In this document: piece after piece, positions 25,068-33,339 of the stretch
How positions within the stretch are numbered: the first letter of the stretch is position 1
How the letters are laid out: each line of letters begins with the position of its first letter
Assembly: GCF_021117385.1 (NCBI RefSeq)
Contig: NZ_CP088252.1
Span: 496,001-560,000 of the forward strand
DNA: 64,000 nucleotides
Direction of reading: 5' to 3'
From: Frateuria soli
GTDB lineage: Bacteria; Pseudomonadota; Gammaproteobacteria; Xanthomonadales; Rhodanobacteraceae
Notes under the pieces: model-generated
The model's input: only the letters and a program-made list of their open reading frames with translations
The model's database searches: none
Told to the model about the DNA's origin: nothing
Program-made: the position numbers and the translations under genes

Positions 25068-27320
25068 TCAGAGCAGCCGCAGCAGTTCCTTCATCATCGG
25101 GAGCCGCCGTATGCGTACCGCGCTGGCGCGGAAGATGGCGTTGGCCAGGGCGGGGGCGGCGGTGGGCATGGCCAGGAAGCTGGCACCGGTGGGGGCGCGG
25201 TCGTTGGGGACGAGGATGACTTCCACGTCGTCGGGCAGCTGGTCCATGCTGGCGAGCGGGTAGTCCTTGAAGTTCTGCTGCTGGACCTGGCCGTTCTTGA
25301 AGGTGATCGCCGGATCGAGGGCGTTGGAGAGGGCGTCGAGGGTGGCGCCGGCGACCTGGCCCTGGAGGCCCAGCGGGTTGATCACGCGGCCGACGTCCAC
25401 GGCGCAGACCACGCGCACGATTTCCAGTTTCTCGCCGTGCACGGCCGCTTCGATCGCGTGGGCGACGTAGGCGCCGTCGATGTGCCAGCAGGCCACGCCC
25501 ATGCCGTTGACGTTGTGCAGCCAGTTCTTCCACTCGATGCGGTCGGTGACCAGCTTGAGCACGTTGAGCAGGCGCCCGACGTCGAGCATGCCGCCGCCGG
25601 GCAGCGCAAGCTGCCGGGGTTCGCCGAGCAGGCGCAGGCGGGTGTCCAGCGGGTTCTCGCGCAGGGTGTGGGCGATCTCGTCGATGAAGCTTTCGACGGC
25701 GAAGGCGTTGGTGACGTGTGGCTCGCCGCGGAAGAGGCCGCGCGGCATCCCCGAGGCGAGGCTGTACCAATCGTTGCGGTAAGCGGGCACCAGACCGGCG
25801 GGCAGCTGGTCGGCGGCGACCTCGGAGGTCCACAGGCGGTCGGCGGCCACGCCGCGTCCGGTGAGCGCCGAGGCGCTCGCCATGCGCTGCTCCCAGCCGA
25901 TGACGCGGCGCTTGCGCCCGATGATCGCCTTGATCTTGTGCACGGTGCCGGAGCGGTAGTAGTCGTGGGTCAGGCCCTGCTCGCGCGTCCACATCAGGCG
26001 CACCGGCTTGTCCACGGCCTTGGCCAGCATCACGGCCTCGGCGACGTAGTCGTGGTCGAGGCGACGACCATAGCCGCCGCCCACGCGAGGCACCTCGATG
26101 GCGATCCGGTCGGGCGCCAGGCCGGTCAGGCGCTGCACCACGGCCCAGGCCTGCTTCGGCGCCTGGGTCGGCACCACCAGCGTGGCCTGGTCCTTGTCCA
26201 GCCGCACCAGGCAGTTCATCGGCTCGGGCGTGGCGTGGGCCAGCCAGGGCTGCACGTAGGTGGCCTCGACGCGGCGCGCGGCCTTGCGGCTGGCGGCCTT
26301 CAGGTCGCCCTCGTCGCGCACGCGGGTGGTCGGCGCGCTGTCGGTGTCGAGCAGGGCGAGCGCCTGTGCCTCGAGCTTGCCGCTGTCCTCCCCGGCACTG
26401 GCGGGGCCCGGCTTCCATTCGAGCTTGAGTTCGGCCAGGCCGCGCAGCGCGGCCCAGGTGTTTTCGGCGAGCACGGCTACGGCGGGGGCGATCGCGGTCT
26501 CGCCCGGGGGCACGTCCGGTTCGGGATTGATCGGCATCACCTTGGCCACGCCCTTGACGGCCAGGGCGGAGGCCGTCTCGATGCTGGCCAGGCTGCCATC
26601 GGGCCAGGGGCACTGTGCGAGGACCGCGACGAGCGCGTCGGCGTAGTGCGCGTCCAGCGCGTAGCGGGTCTGTCCGGTGACGATGTTGCGCGCGTCGACG
26701 TCGCCGGCCGGCTGGCCGATGAGCGTGTAGCGCTGCGGGGGCTTGAGCGGCAGCGGGGCGTTGGGCGGATCGATCTTGCTGGCCGCTTCGACCAGGCTGC
26801 CATAGGGGAAGCGGCGGCCATCCGGCGTGACCACCATGCCCGCCTCGCAGCGCAGGCGATCGGCGGCGATGCCCAGGCGCCGGGCGGCGGCCTGGGTGAT
26901 CAGCCAGCGTGCCAGCGCGCCGGCCTGGCGCAGGTCGGCCCATGCCGCGGGGATCGAATCGCCGGTGCCGCTGCGCTGGTGGCCGTAGGTCCACACCGGC
27001 TTGCCGTTCTTCGCTTCCACGCCCAGGCCCAGTTGCACCACGGTGACGCGGGTCCAGTCGGCGTCGAGCTCCTCGGCGATGATGCGTGGCAGCGAAGTGG
27101 CGGTGCCAGTGCCGGTATCCGGGTCGCGCGCGCCGATCAGCACGTTGCCGTCGCGATCGATGCGCACGTAGGCGCCGAGCCGGCCGAAGTCGTCGCCGAG
27201 CATCGCCGGCGGGACAGGCAGCCTGGTCTCGGCGTAACCCACGCCCACGACCAGCGCGCCGGCGGTGCCGGCGAGCACCTTGAGGAAGCGCCGGCGCGGA
27301 AGCTCGGGACCGGCGCTCAT
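25068..27320 (-). CDS. Aldehyde/isoquinoline oxidoreductase-type molybdopterin subunit (IorB-like)
   Basis: 750 residues. A twin-arginine signal (PRRRFLKVLAGTAGALVVG) targets it to the periplasm. The xanthine-dehydrogenase-type large subunit follows, with GARDPDTGTGTATSLPRIIA EE-type start, Moco-binding RVGGGYGRRLDHDYVAEAV, SGMPRGLFRGEPHVTNAFAV and the late NPLGLQGQVAGATLDALS block. The family hydroxylates N-heterocycles or aldehydes using a Mo-cytosine-dinucleotide cofactor, with electrons passing to the small 2Fe-2S subunit. It overlaps that gene by 4 bp. The cassette array lies directly downstream on the same strand. Confidence 0.88.
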   Translation of the reverse strand: MSAGPELPRRRFLKVLAGTAGALVVGVGYAETRLPVPPAMLGDDFGRLGAYVRIDRDGNVLIGARDPDTGTGTATSLPRIIAEELDADWTRVTVVQLGLGVEAKNGKPVWTYGHQRSGTGDSIPAAWADLRQAGALARWLITQAAARRLGIAADRLRCEAGMVVTPDGRRFPYGSLVEAASKIDPPNAPLPLKPPQRYTLIGQPAGDVDARNIVTGQTRYALDAHYADALVAVLAQCPWPDGSLASIETASALAVKGVAKVMPINPEPDVPPGETAIAPAVAVLAENTWAALRGLAELKLEWKPGPASAGEDSGKLEAQALALLDTDSAPTTRVRDEGDLKAASRKAARRVEATYVQPWLAHATPEPMNCLVRLDKDQATLVVPTQAPKQAWAVVQRLTGLAPDRIAIEVPRVGGGYGRRLDHDYVAEAVMLAKAVDKPVRLMWTREQGLTHDYYRSGTVHKIKAIIGRKRRVIGWEQRMASASALTGRGVAADRLWTSEVAADQLPAGLVPAYRNDWYSLASGMPRGLFRGEPHVTNAFAVESFIDEIAHTLRENPLDTRLRLLGEPRQLALPGGGMLDVGRLLNVLKLVTDRIEWKNWLHNVNGMGVACWHIDGAYVAHAIEAAVHGEKLEIVRVVCAVDVGRVINPLGLQGQVAGATLDALSNALDPAITFKNGQVQQQNFKDYPLASMDQLPDDVEVILVPNDRAPTGASFLAMPTAAPALANAIFRASAVRIRRLPMMKELLRLL

Positions 27321-27844
27321 GCCTTCACCCCCGCGGCGCGCTTGATGGCGCGGCGCACGCGCGTCTGCACGCCGCAGCGGCAGCGGTTGGGCAGCTTGTC
27401 GATATCCTCGTCGGAGGGCTTGGGCTTGCGCGTGAGCAGGTCGATGCCGGCGATCAGCCAGCCGGGCGTGCAGTAGCCGCAGCCGATCGCGTCCTCGTCG
27501 ATGAAGGCCTGCTGCAGCGGATGCAGGCTGCCGTCGGCGTGGGCCAGGCCCTCGACGGTGGTGACGCGGGCGCCGGCCAGCCTGGCCATCGGGCGCTTGA
27601 TCGCCGAGACCGCCTTGCCGTTGACCAACACCAGGTCGTAGCCGTCCTCGCCATGCGCGTCGCCGAGCTTGGTCCCGGTCAGGCGCAGCACGTCGCGCAG
27701 GTACCAGAGGAGCGGCATCAGCGGATCGCCGGTGTGCCGGAAGCGCTCGCCGTTGACGATCAGGTCGATGCCCTCGCGCACCGGTTCCGGCGTGACGTCG
27801 CCGGTGGTGGCGGTCGGCAGGCCCTGGGCTTGCGCTTGCTGCAT
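27317..27844 (-). CDS. Small 2Fe-2S subunit of the molybdenum hydroxylase, first cluster lost
   Basis: 175 residues (IorA-like). The C-terminal cluster is normal: IGCGYCTPG near 120 and NRCRCGVQTR near 153 (C-x2-C ... C-x-C). The N-terminal plant-ferredoxin cluster is not: the block usually written GTKxGCxxGxCGAC here reads GTKLGDAHGEDGYD, so the three cysteines of the loop are all Asp, and the fourth (after VNGKAV) is Ala. The N-terminus has no signal, as normal for subunits co-exported with a Tat-carrying partner. Confidence 0.88.
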   Translation of the reverse strand: MQQAQAQGLPTATTGDVTPEPVREGIDLIVNGERFRHTGDPLMPLLWYLRDVLRLTGTKLGDAHGEDGYDLVLVNGKAVSAIKRPMARLAGARVTTVEGLAHADGSLHPLQQAFIDEDAIGCGYCTPGWLIAGIDLLTRKPKPSDEDIDKLPNRCRCGVQTRVRRAIKRAAGVKA

Positions 27845-27935
27845 CGGGGCAACTCCTTGCGAGGGTCGCCTATTGTGGCATCGCGCAGGTGATCAGGCAG
27901 CCGGGGGTGGATCCGGCGTTCAGCCGCGACGCCCT

Positions 27936-28016
27936 GCAGGAGCCCACTCGTGGGCGATGCCTCTACTCCGGCGTAGGCGAGGAGCCTCGCCCACGAGTGG
28001 GCTCCTACAAGGGCGA
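27936..28016. repeat. REP-type inverted pair (GTAGGAGCCCACTCGTGGGC)
   Basis: One copy at ~27937-27960 and an inverted copy at ~27987-28010, separated by ~25 bp. Each has the core CCCACTCGTGGG. The right copy carries the stop codon of the APC permease gene. Confidence 0.88.
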
Positions 28017-29324
28017 TCGACGTCGCCAGAGGTAGTACACCGGCACCCCTGCCAGCATGATCAGCACGCCGATGCCGGCATTGCGCGGGTTGTCGCGCAT
28101 GGTCGCGACCACCACCGCGCCGATTGCGGCGACGAACAGCAGCGGCAGCAGCGGGTAGCCGGGCACGCGGAAACGCACCTCGCCGCGGTCGTGGCGGCGG
28201 TACCAGAACAGCGTCGACACGCCGACGGCGCAGGCCAGCCAGTCGCCGAAGGTGGCGTAGTCCAGCAGGGCGCCGTAGCTGCCCGAGAGCGCCAGTACGA
28301 TCGCCCAGCCCGACAGTGCGGCGAGGGCGACGTTCGGCGTATGGTGGCGCGGATGCAGGCGCGCCACGGCGCCGAAGAACAGGCCGTCGGCGCCCATCAC
28401 CTGCAGCACGCGCGCGCCGGCGACCAGCGTGATGTTGCAGAAGCCGAGCGTGGAAATGGCGATGCCCACCGCCATCAGCCGTGCCCCGATCGGGCCGAAC
28501 ATGCGGTCCATCACCTGCGCGGCCGGGGCGCTGCTGGCGGCCAGGCCCGCGTGGCCGAGCACGGCCAGGTAGGCGAGGTTGACCAGCGCGTAGGCGCCGA
28601 TCACCACCAGCATGCCGACCAGCAGCGCGCGCGGCAGGTTGCGCTGCGGGGCGTCGATCTCGCCGGCCAGGTTGTTGAGGTAGGTGAAGCCCGAGTAGGC
28701 GAACAGCACCGGCAGCGCCGCGCCCATGAAGCCCACGCCGGCGCGCGCCGGATCGACCGCCAGCGCGGCCGGCGCGTGCGCGCCGGCCAGGTAGAGGCCG
28801 CATGCCACCAGCACCGCCACCGCGAGCAGCTTGAGCAGCGCGAACAGGTTCTGTACCTGCGCGCCAAGCTTCAGTCCGAACAGGTTGACCAGTGCCACGA
28901 ACACCAGTGCGCCGACGGTCAACGGCAGCGCAGCGGTCGGCGGCAGCGCGAAGGCCGCGACCGTGTAGCTGGCGAAGATGGTGGCCACCGCCGCGGTCGA
29001 GCCCGAATAGATCACCAGCAGCATGGTCCAGCCGAACAGGAAGCCGGCCAGCGGGCCGAAGGCCTCGCGCAGGTAAACGTAGGTGCCGCCCGCCTGCGGC
29101 CGGCGCGCGCCCAGCTCGGCATAGCAGAGTGCGCCGATCAGCGTGAGCAGGCCCGCGCCGATCCAGGCCAGCAGCAGGGCCAGGCCCGATTCGGTGCGCT
29201 GTGCAGCGATGCCGGGGTTGAGGAAGATGCCGCCGCCGATGACGCCGCCGACCACGATGAGGGCGGCGTCCCAGCGGCCGAGGCTGCGCCGGTAGCCCTG
29301 CGGTGCGTTGCTGCCTGTGTCCAT
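28005..29324 (-). CDS. APC-family amino acid permease
   Basis: 439 residues, twelve hydrophobic helices. Signatures are ALIVVGGVIGGGIFLNPGIA at the N-terminus (unwound helix 1, G-G-G-I-F), ELGARRPQAGGTYVYLREAF and YSGFTYLNNLAGEIDAPQRN. It imports or exchanges amino acids at the inner membrane; substrate unknown. ATG at 29324 is chosen because upstream codons are not membrane-like. The TAG stop lies within a REP copy (TTGTAGGAGCCC), so the last residues RRSPL come from repeat-adjacent sequence. Confidence 0.9.
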   Translation of the reverse strand: MDTGSNAPQGYRRSLGRWDAALIVVGGVIGGGIFLNPGIAAQRTESGLALLLAWIGAGLLTLIGALCYAELGARRPQAGGTYVYLREAFGPLAGFLFGWTMLLVIYSGSTAAVATIFASYTVAAFALPPTAALPLTVGALVFVALVNLFGLKLGAQVQNLFALLKLLAVAVLVACGLYLAGAHAPAALAVDPARAGVGFMGAALPVLFAYSGFTYLNNLAGEIDAPQRNLPRALLVGMLVVIGAYALVNLAYLAVLGHAGLAASSAPAAQVMDRMFGPIGARLMAVGIAISTLGFCNITLVAGARVLQVMGADGLFFGAVARLHPRHHTPNVALAALSGWAIVLALSGSYGALLDYATFGDWLACAVGVSTLFWYRRHDRGEVRFRVPGYPLLPLLFVAAIGAVVVATMRDNPRNAGIGVLIMLAGVPVYYLWRRRSPL

Positions 29325-29433
29325 GCGATCCCCTGGCGAAGAGCCGCGAGCATGGCCGGAGCCGGGGCAGGCCGGCAAGCTCCCCGGAGTGCTCTTGGGG
29401 CGGGGAGGACGCCATCGCCCCGCCAATGGCCCT

Positions 29434-30318
29434 CTACGTCGAATGGTCGAGCGTGAACGTCCCGCGCACGCCGGCCACGCACTGGCCACCGATGGTGACC
29501 GTGCCCGACGCCGCGTCGATGCTCACTGCCACGCGCCCGTCGCGGCCCACTTCGCGGCCCTGGCTGGCGACGTAGCGATGCCCGTAGCGTGCGACGTCGC
29601 CGCGGTGGTGCAGCAGGGCGCCGATGGCGGCGTTGGCGCTGCCGGTGACCGGATCTTCCGGGATGCCGTCGGCCGGGCAGAACGCGCGCACGGCCATTGC
29701 CGCATCGCCGCCGTCCTCGGCCCCGAACACGCCCACTCCCACCGCGCCGTGCGCCAGGCACAGCTTCGCTATGGCCGAAAGGTCGGGCGCGAGCGTGCGC
29801 ACGGAACGCGCCAGGCCGAGGTCGCACACCAGCCACAGCGGGCCGTTGTCGATCGCATGAACCGCCGCGGCGGACAGGTCGACCTTCAGGGCGTCGGCGA
29901 GCGCCGCGGCAAGCGCGGCGTTGGCGCGTTCGATGCGCGCCGGTGGCGCCTGCACGTGGATGATCCGCATGGCGCCGCTGCCCTGGACCTGCACCGGCAG
30001 CAGGCCGGCGGCGCATTCCTGCACCAGCGTCGATCGTGCCGGCACGCAGCCGGCCTCGATCGCGGCATATGCGCTGCCCACGCTGGGATGCCCGGCGAAC
30101 GGCAGCTCCTGGCGCGGGGTGAAGATTCGCACCCGGTAGTCCGCGTCCGGTTGCGTGGGGCGCAGCAGAAAGGTGGTCTCCGAAAGGTTGGTCCAGCGCG
30201 CGATGCGCTGCATCGTCGGCGCATCCAGCGCGTCCGCGCCGACCACCACCGCCAGCGGGTTGCCCTCGAACAGGCGCGCGGCGAACACGTCGAGTTGAAG
30301 GAAGTCGAAGGAAGGCAT
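29434..30318 (-). CDS. PhzF-family isomerase/epimerase-like protein
   Basis: 294 residues. The diaminopimelate-epimerase-like fold is marked by QLDVFAARLFEGNPLAVVV, the catalytic-type NLSETTFLL region (Glu near 45), FAGHPSVGSAYA and PEDPVTGSANAAIGAL. Phenazine biosynthesis PhzF is one member, but most bacterial homologues outside phenazine clusters have unknown substrates and no phz genes are nearby. ATG at 30318 is the homology-supported start. Confidence 0.88.
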   Translation of the reverse strand: MPSFDFLQLDVFAARLFEGNPLAVVVGADALDAPTMQRIARWTNLSETTFLLRPTQPDADYRVRIFTPRQELPFAGHPSVGSAYAAIEAGCVPARSTLVQECAAGLLPVQVQGSGAMRIIHVQAPPARIERANAALAAALADALKVDLSAAAVHAIDNGPLWLVCDLGLARSVRTLAPDLSAIAKLCLAHGAVGVGVFGAEDGGDAAMAVRAFCPADGIPEDPVTGSANAAIGALLHHRGDVARYGHRYVASQGREVGRDGRVAVSIDAASGTVTIGGQCVAGVRGTFTLDHST

Positions 30319-30589
30319 CGGCGTCGTTTCCGGCTCAACGGGGGCGATGAGTGTAGGTGATGCATGGAAAGCCTGAGATCGCATGCAGGCCCGGGATGCA
30401 CGCAGCCCCCCGTGCCCTGTTGACCCGTCTTGCCGCCTTGATCGCGACGCGCCCGGTGCTGCCCGGCCCGGGTGCGTCATGTAGGCTATCGCCTACAGCG
30501 CAAGTTCCTGCGGGGTCCTAGAATGCGCGCCGCCCGGCATGCCCCCCGCCGGGCTCCAAATACAGACAAAAAAACAGGGATCCCCAAGC

Positions 30590-31252
30590 ATGAACAAGAT
30601 TCTGACCGTCGCCCTTGGCGCGGCGCTGGTTGCCGTTTCCGCTTCGGCTAGCGCCGCCGACGCCAACGGCTCATTCTTCATCAACGCCGGCGTGGGTCAG
30701 GCGCAGTATCACGTCGGCCATACCGACGGCCTGGGCTACAAGCTCGACGACAAGGACACCGCCGGCGCGCTGCGCTTCGGCTACGCCTGGAAGGTCGGCA
30801 ACGGCTTCGACCTGGGTGTCGAGGGTGGCTACGCCAACCTGGGCAAGCTGGTCGCCAAGTATCACGCCGAGAGCGAAGACGCTTCGGTCATCGTGAACGA
30901 GAAGGCCGACGTCGAAGCCAGCGGCTGGCTGCTCGGCGCCAACGGCAAGTACACCTTTGCCAACAAGTGGTTCGTGTCGGCACGCGCCGGCTGGTTCCAC
31001 TCCAGCGCGGATGCCAGCTACCGCTACGAAGAGATCTACGCGGATGGCCCGGACTACGTCGAATACGCCAGCGGCGACGCCGACGGCAACGGCTGGTACG
31101 GCGGTGTCGGCGTGGGCTACAACTTCGCGCCGAACTTCAGCCTCGGCCTGAACTACGACAACTACCACGGCAAGGCCGACGCCGGCGCCGGGCTGGGTGA
31201 CATCACCAACAACATCGGCGTGTACACGGTTACGGCCGAGTTCCGCTTCTGA
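30590..31252 (+). CDS. Outer-membrane beta-barrel protein (OmpA-like/porin family)
   Basis: 220 residues. A signal peptide (MNKILTVALGAALVAVSASA S) is followed by a barrel of eight strands with alternating residues (FFINAGVGQAQYHVGH; ALRFGYAWKVGNGFDLGVEG; WFVSARAGWFHSSADASY; WYGGVGVGYNFAPNFSLGLN) and a C-terminal aromatic signature ending TVTAEFRF, the recognition signal for outer-membrane insertion by BAM. Function unknown. A good terminator follows. Confidence 0.88.
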   Translation: MNKILTVALGAALVAVSASASAADANGSFFINAGVGQAQYHVGHTDGLGYKLDDKDTAGALRFGYAWKVGNGFDLGVEGGYANLGKLVAKYHAESEDASVIVNEKADVEASGWLLGANGKYTFANKWFVSARAGWFHSSADASYRYEEIYADGPDYVEYASGDADGNGWYGGVGVGYNFAPNFSLGLNYDNYHGKADAGAGLGDITNNIGVYTVTAEFRF

Positions 31253-31320
31253 TCGACCGGACGGTGGATCCGAACGGACCCGCCGTTCCGCTCCCTACCG
31301 CTTCAAGGACGTGCGGGATC

Positions 31321-31347
31321 AACGGCCGCTTCGAGCGGCCGTTGTTT
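31321..31347 (+). terminator. Rho-independent terminator after the barrel protein
   Basis: Perfect 9-bp stem AACGGCCGC / GCGGCCGTT with a 5-base loop, followed by GTTTTG. It separates the barrel gene from fumarase. Confidence 0.85.
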
Positions 31348-31426
31348 TGTCCGGTCCGGCCGGCTGCGGCACAATAGCCGGCTTGTGCGCCGCACAAAGC
31401 GGTGCGTTGAAGCCGAAAAGCCGCCC

Positions 31427-32941
31427 ATGACCACCATCAAGCAAGACGACCTGATCCAGTCCGTCGCCGACGCGCTGCAGTACATCAGCTACTACCACCC
31501 GGTCGATTACATCACCAGCCTCGCCGCCGCCTACGAGCGCGAGGAGTCGCCCGCCGCGCGCGACGCGATGGCGCAGATCCTGATCAACTCGCGCATGGCC
31601 GCCGAAGGCCACCGCCCGCTGTGCCAGGACACCGGCATCGTCACCGTGTTCCTCAAGGTCGGCATGGACGTGCGCTGGGACGCCACGCTGTCGCTCGAAG
31701 ACATGGTCAACGAGGGCGTGCGCCGCGCCTACAACCATCCGGAGAACAAGCTGCGCGCCAGCGTGCTGGCCGATCCGGCCGGCAAGCGGCTGAACACCCG
31801 CGACAACACGCCGGCGGTGATCAACATGTCGATCGTGCCGGGCGACACGGTCGAAGTGATCGTCGCCGCCAAGGGTGGCGGCTCGGAGGCGAAATCCAAG
31901 TTCGTGATGCTCAATCCCTCCGACTCGATCGTCGACTGGGTGCTCAGGACCGTGCCGACCATGGGTGCGGGCTGGTGCCCGCCGGGCATGCTCGGCATCG
32001 GCATCGGCGGCACCGCCGAGAAGGCGATGCTGCTGGCGAAGGAATCGCTGATGGAGCACATCGATATCCAGGAACTGATCGCGCGCGGACCGTCCAGCCG
32101 TATCGAGGAGCTTCGCATCGAGCTGTACGAGAAGGTCAACGCGCTGGGTATCGGCGCGCAGGGACTGGGCGGCCTGACCACCGTGCTGGACGTCAAGATC
32201 AAGGACTATCCGACCCACGCGGCCAACCTGCCGGTGGCGATGATTCCCAACTGCGCCGCCACCCGGCACGCGCATTTCACGCTGGACGGGTCCGGCCCCG
32301 TGATGCTCGATCCGCCGTCGCTGGAACACTGGCCGAAGCTCACCTACGACGCCTCCAAGGGTCGTCGCGTGGACCTGGACACCGTCACCCGCGAGGAAGT
32401 GGCGACCTGGAAACCGGGCGAGGTGCTGTTGCTCAACGGCAGGCTGCTGACCGGCCGCGACGCCGCGCACAAGCGCATGGTCGACATGCTGGACAGGGGC
32501 GAGCCGCTGCCGGTCGATTTCAACGGCCGCTTCATCTATTACGTCGGCCCGGTCGATCCGGTGCGCGACGAGGTGGTCGGGCCCGCCGGGCCGACCACCG
32601 CCACCCGCATGGACAAGTTCACCGGGCAGGTGCTGGCGCAGACCGGCCTGCTGGGCATGGTCGGCAAGGCCGAGCGTGGCCCGGCGGCGATCGAGGCGAT
32701 CAGGCAGCACCGTTCGGTCTACCTGATGGCCGTGGGCGGCGCCGCGTACCTGGTGTCCAAGGCGATCAAGGCCAGTCGCGTGGTCGGCTTCGCGGACCTC
32801 GGGATGGAGGCCATCTACGAGTTCGAGGTCAAGGACATGCCGGTGACCGTGGCGGTCGATTCGTCGGGCAGCTCGGTGCACCAGACCGGGCCGAAGGAGT
32901 GGCAGGCGCGAATCGGCAAGATTCCCGTCTTCATCGAATGA
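31427..32941 (+). CDS. fumA: Class I fumarate hydratase
   Basis: 504 residues, the usual length for 4Fe-4S fumarases of the FumA/FumB type. It interconverts fumarate and malate in the citric-acid cycle. The three cluster cysteines are at 66 (PLCQDTG), 184 (GAGWCPPG) and 276 (PNCAATRHAHF), with spacing nearly the same as the family's. C-terminal blocks include KGRRVDLDTVTREEV and the AVGGAAYLVSKAIKASRVVG region. Oxygen-sensitive cluster, cytoplasmic. It follows the terminator, so it probably has its own promoter. Confidence 0.96.
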   Translation: MTTIKQDDLIQSVADALQYISYYHPVDYITSLAAAYEREESPAARDAMAQILINSRMAAEGHRPLCQDTGIVTVFLKVGMDVRWDATLSLEDMVNEGVRRAYNHPENKLRASVLADPAGKRLNTRDNTPAVINMSIVPGDTVEVIVAAKGGGSEAKSKFVMLNPSDSIVDWVLRTVPTMGAGWCPPGMLGIGIGGTAEKAMLLAKESLMEHIDIQELIARGPSSRIEELRIELYEKVNALGIGAQGLGGLTTVLDVKIKDYPTHAANLPVAMIPNCAATRHAHFTLDGSGPVMLDPPSLEHWPKLTYDASKGRRVDLDTVTREEVATWKPGEVLLLNGRLLTGRDAAHKRMVDMLDRGEPLPVDFNGRFIYYVGPVDPVRDEVVGPAGPTTATRMDKFTGQVLAQTGLLGMVGKAERGPAAIEAIRQHRSVYLMAVGGAAYLVSKAIKASRVVGFADLGMEAIYEFEVKDMPVTVAVDSSGSSVHQTGPKEWQARIGKIPVFIE

Positions 32942-32968
32942 ATGGGTTACGGCCCGGCGATTCCCGCG

Positions 32969-33205
32969 CCGGCCAAGCCCCCGTAGGAGCCCACTTGTGG
33001 GCGATGCGCGGTTCCCCGCCGGCCAAGCCCCTGTAGGAGCCCACTTGTGGGCGATGTGCGGTTCCGCGCCGGCCAAGCTCCCGTAGGAGCCCACTTGTGG
33101 GCGATGTGCGGTTCCCCGCCGGCCAAACCCCTGTAGGAGCCCACTTGTGGGCGATGTGCGGTTCCCGCGCAGGACATCGCCCGCAAGCGGGCTCCTACAG
33201 GGATG
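32969..33205. repeat. REP tandem array: four 50-bp units plus an inverted copy
   Basis: Units start with GCCGGCCAAG at 32970, 33020, 33070 and 33120, each exactly 50 bp apart and each carrying GTAGGAGCCCACTTGTGGGC. A fifth, inverted copy (GCCCGCAAGCGGGCTCCTAC) closes the array at ~33178-33198. It fills most of the ~398-bp gap between fumA and the aspartate kinase gene. The remaining 33206-33339 shows nothing else. Confidence 0.93.
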
Positions 33206-33339
33206 CGGAGCAATATGGAGGTTTGCCACATTCGGACGGCTAAACGTCCATATTTCGCCCGCAAAAATCCATTGCATTCGCCCTGCCACGGCGCAACACT
33301 GGCGCGATTGCCTCTCGCCGCCACCGCCATGGAGCCCTC

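Noticed and set aside
24901-25263. Plus-strand frame in the place of an integron integrase
   Set aside because: No tyrosine-recombinase motif (no R...H-x-x-R...Y pattern) and it overlaps the 3' end of the molybdenum hydroxylase gene on the other strand.
32969-33205. CRISPR array
   Set aside because: The repeat unit is 50 bp with no variable spacers and contains a REP palindrome; no cas genes nearby.
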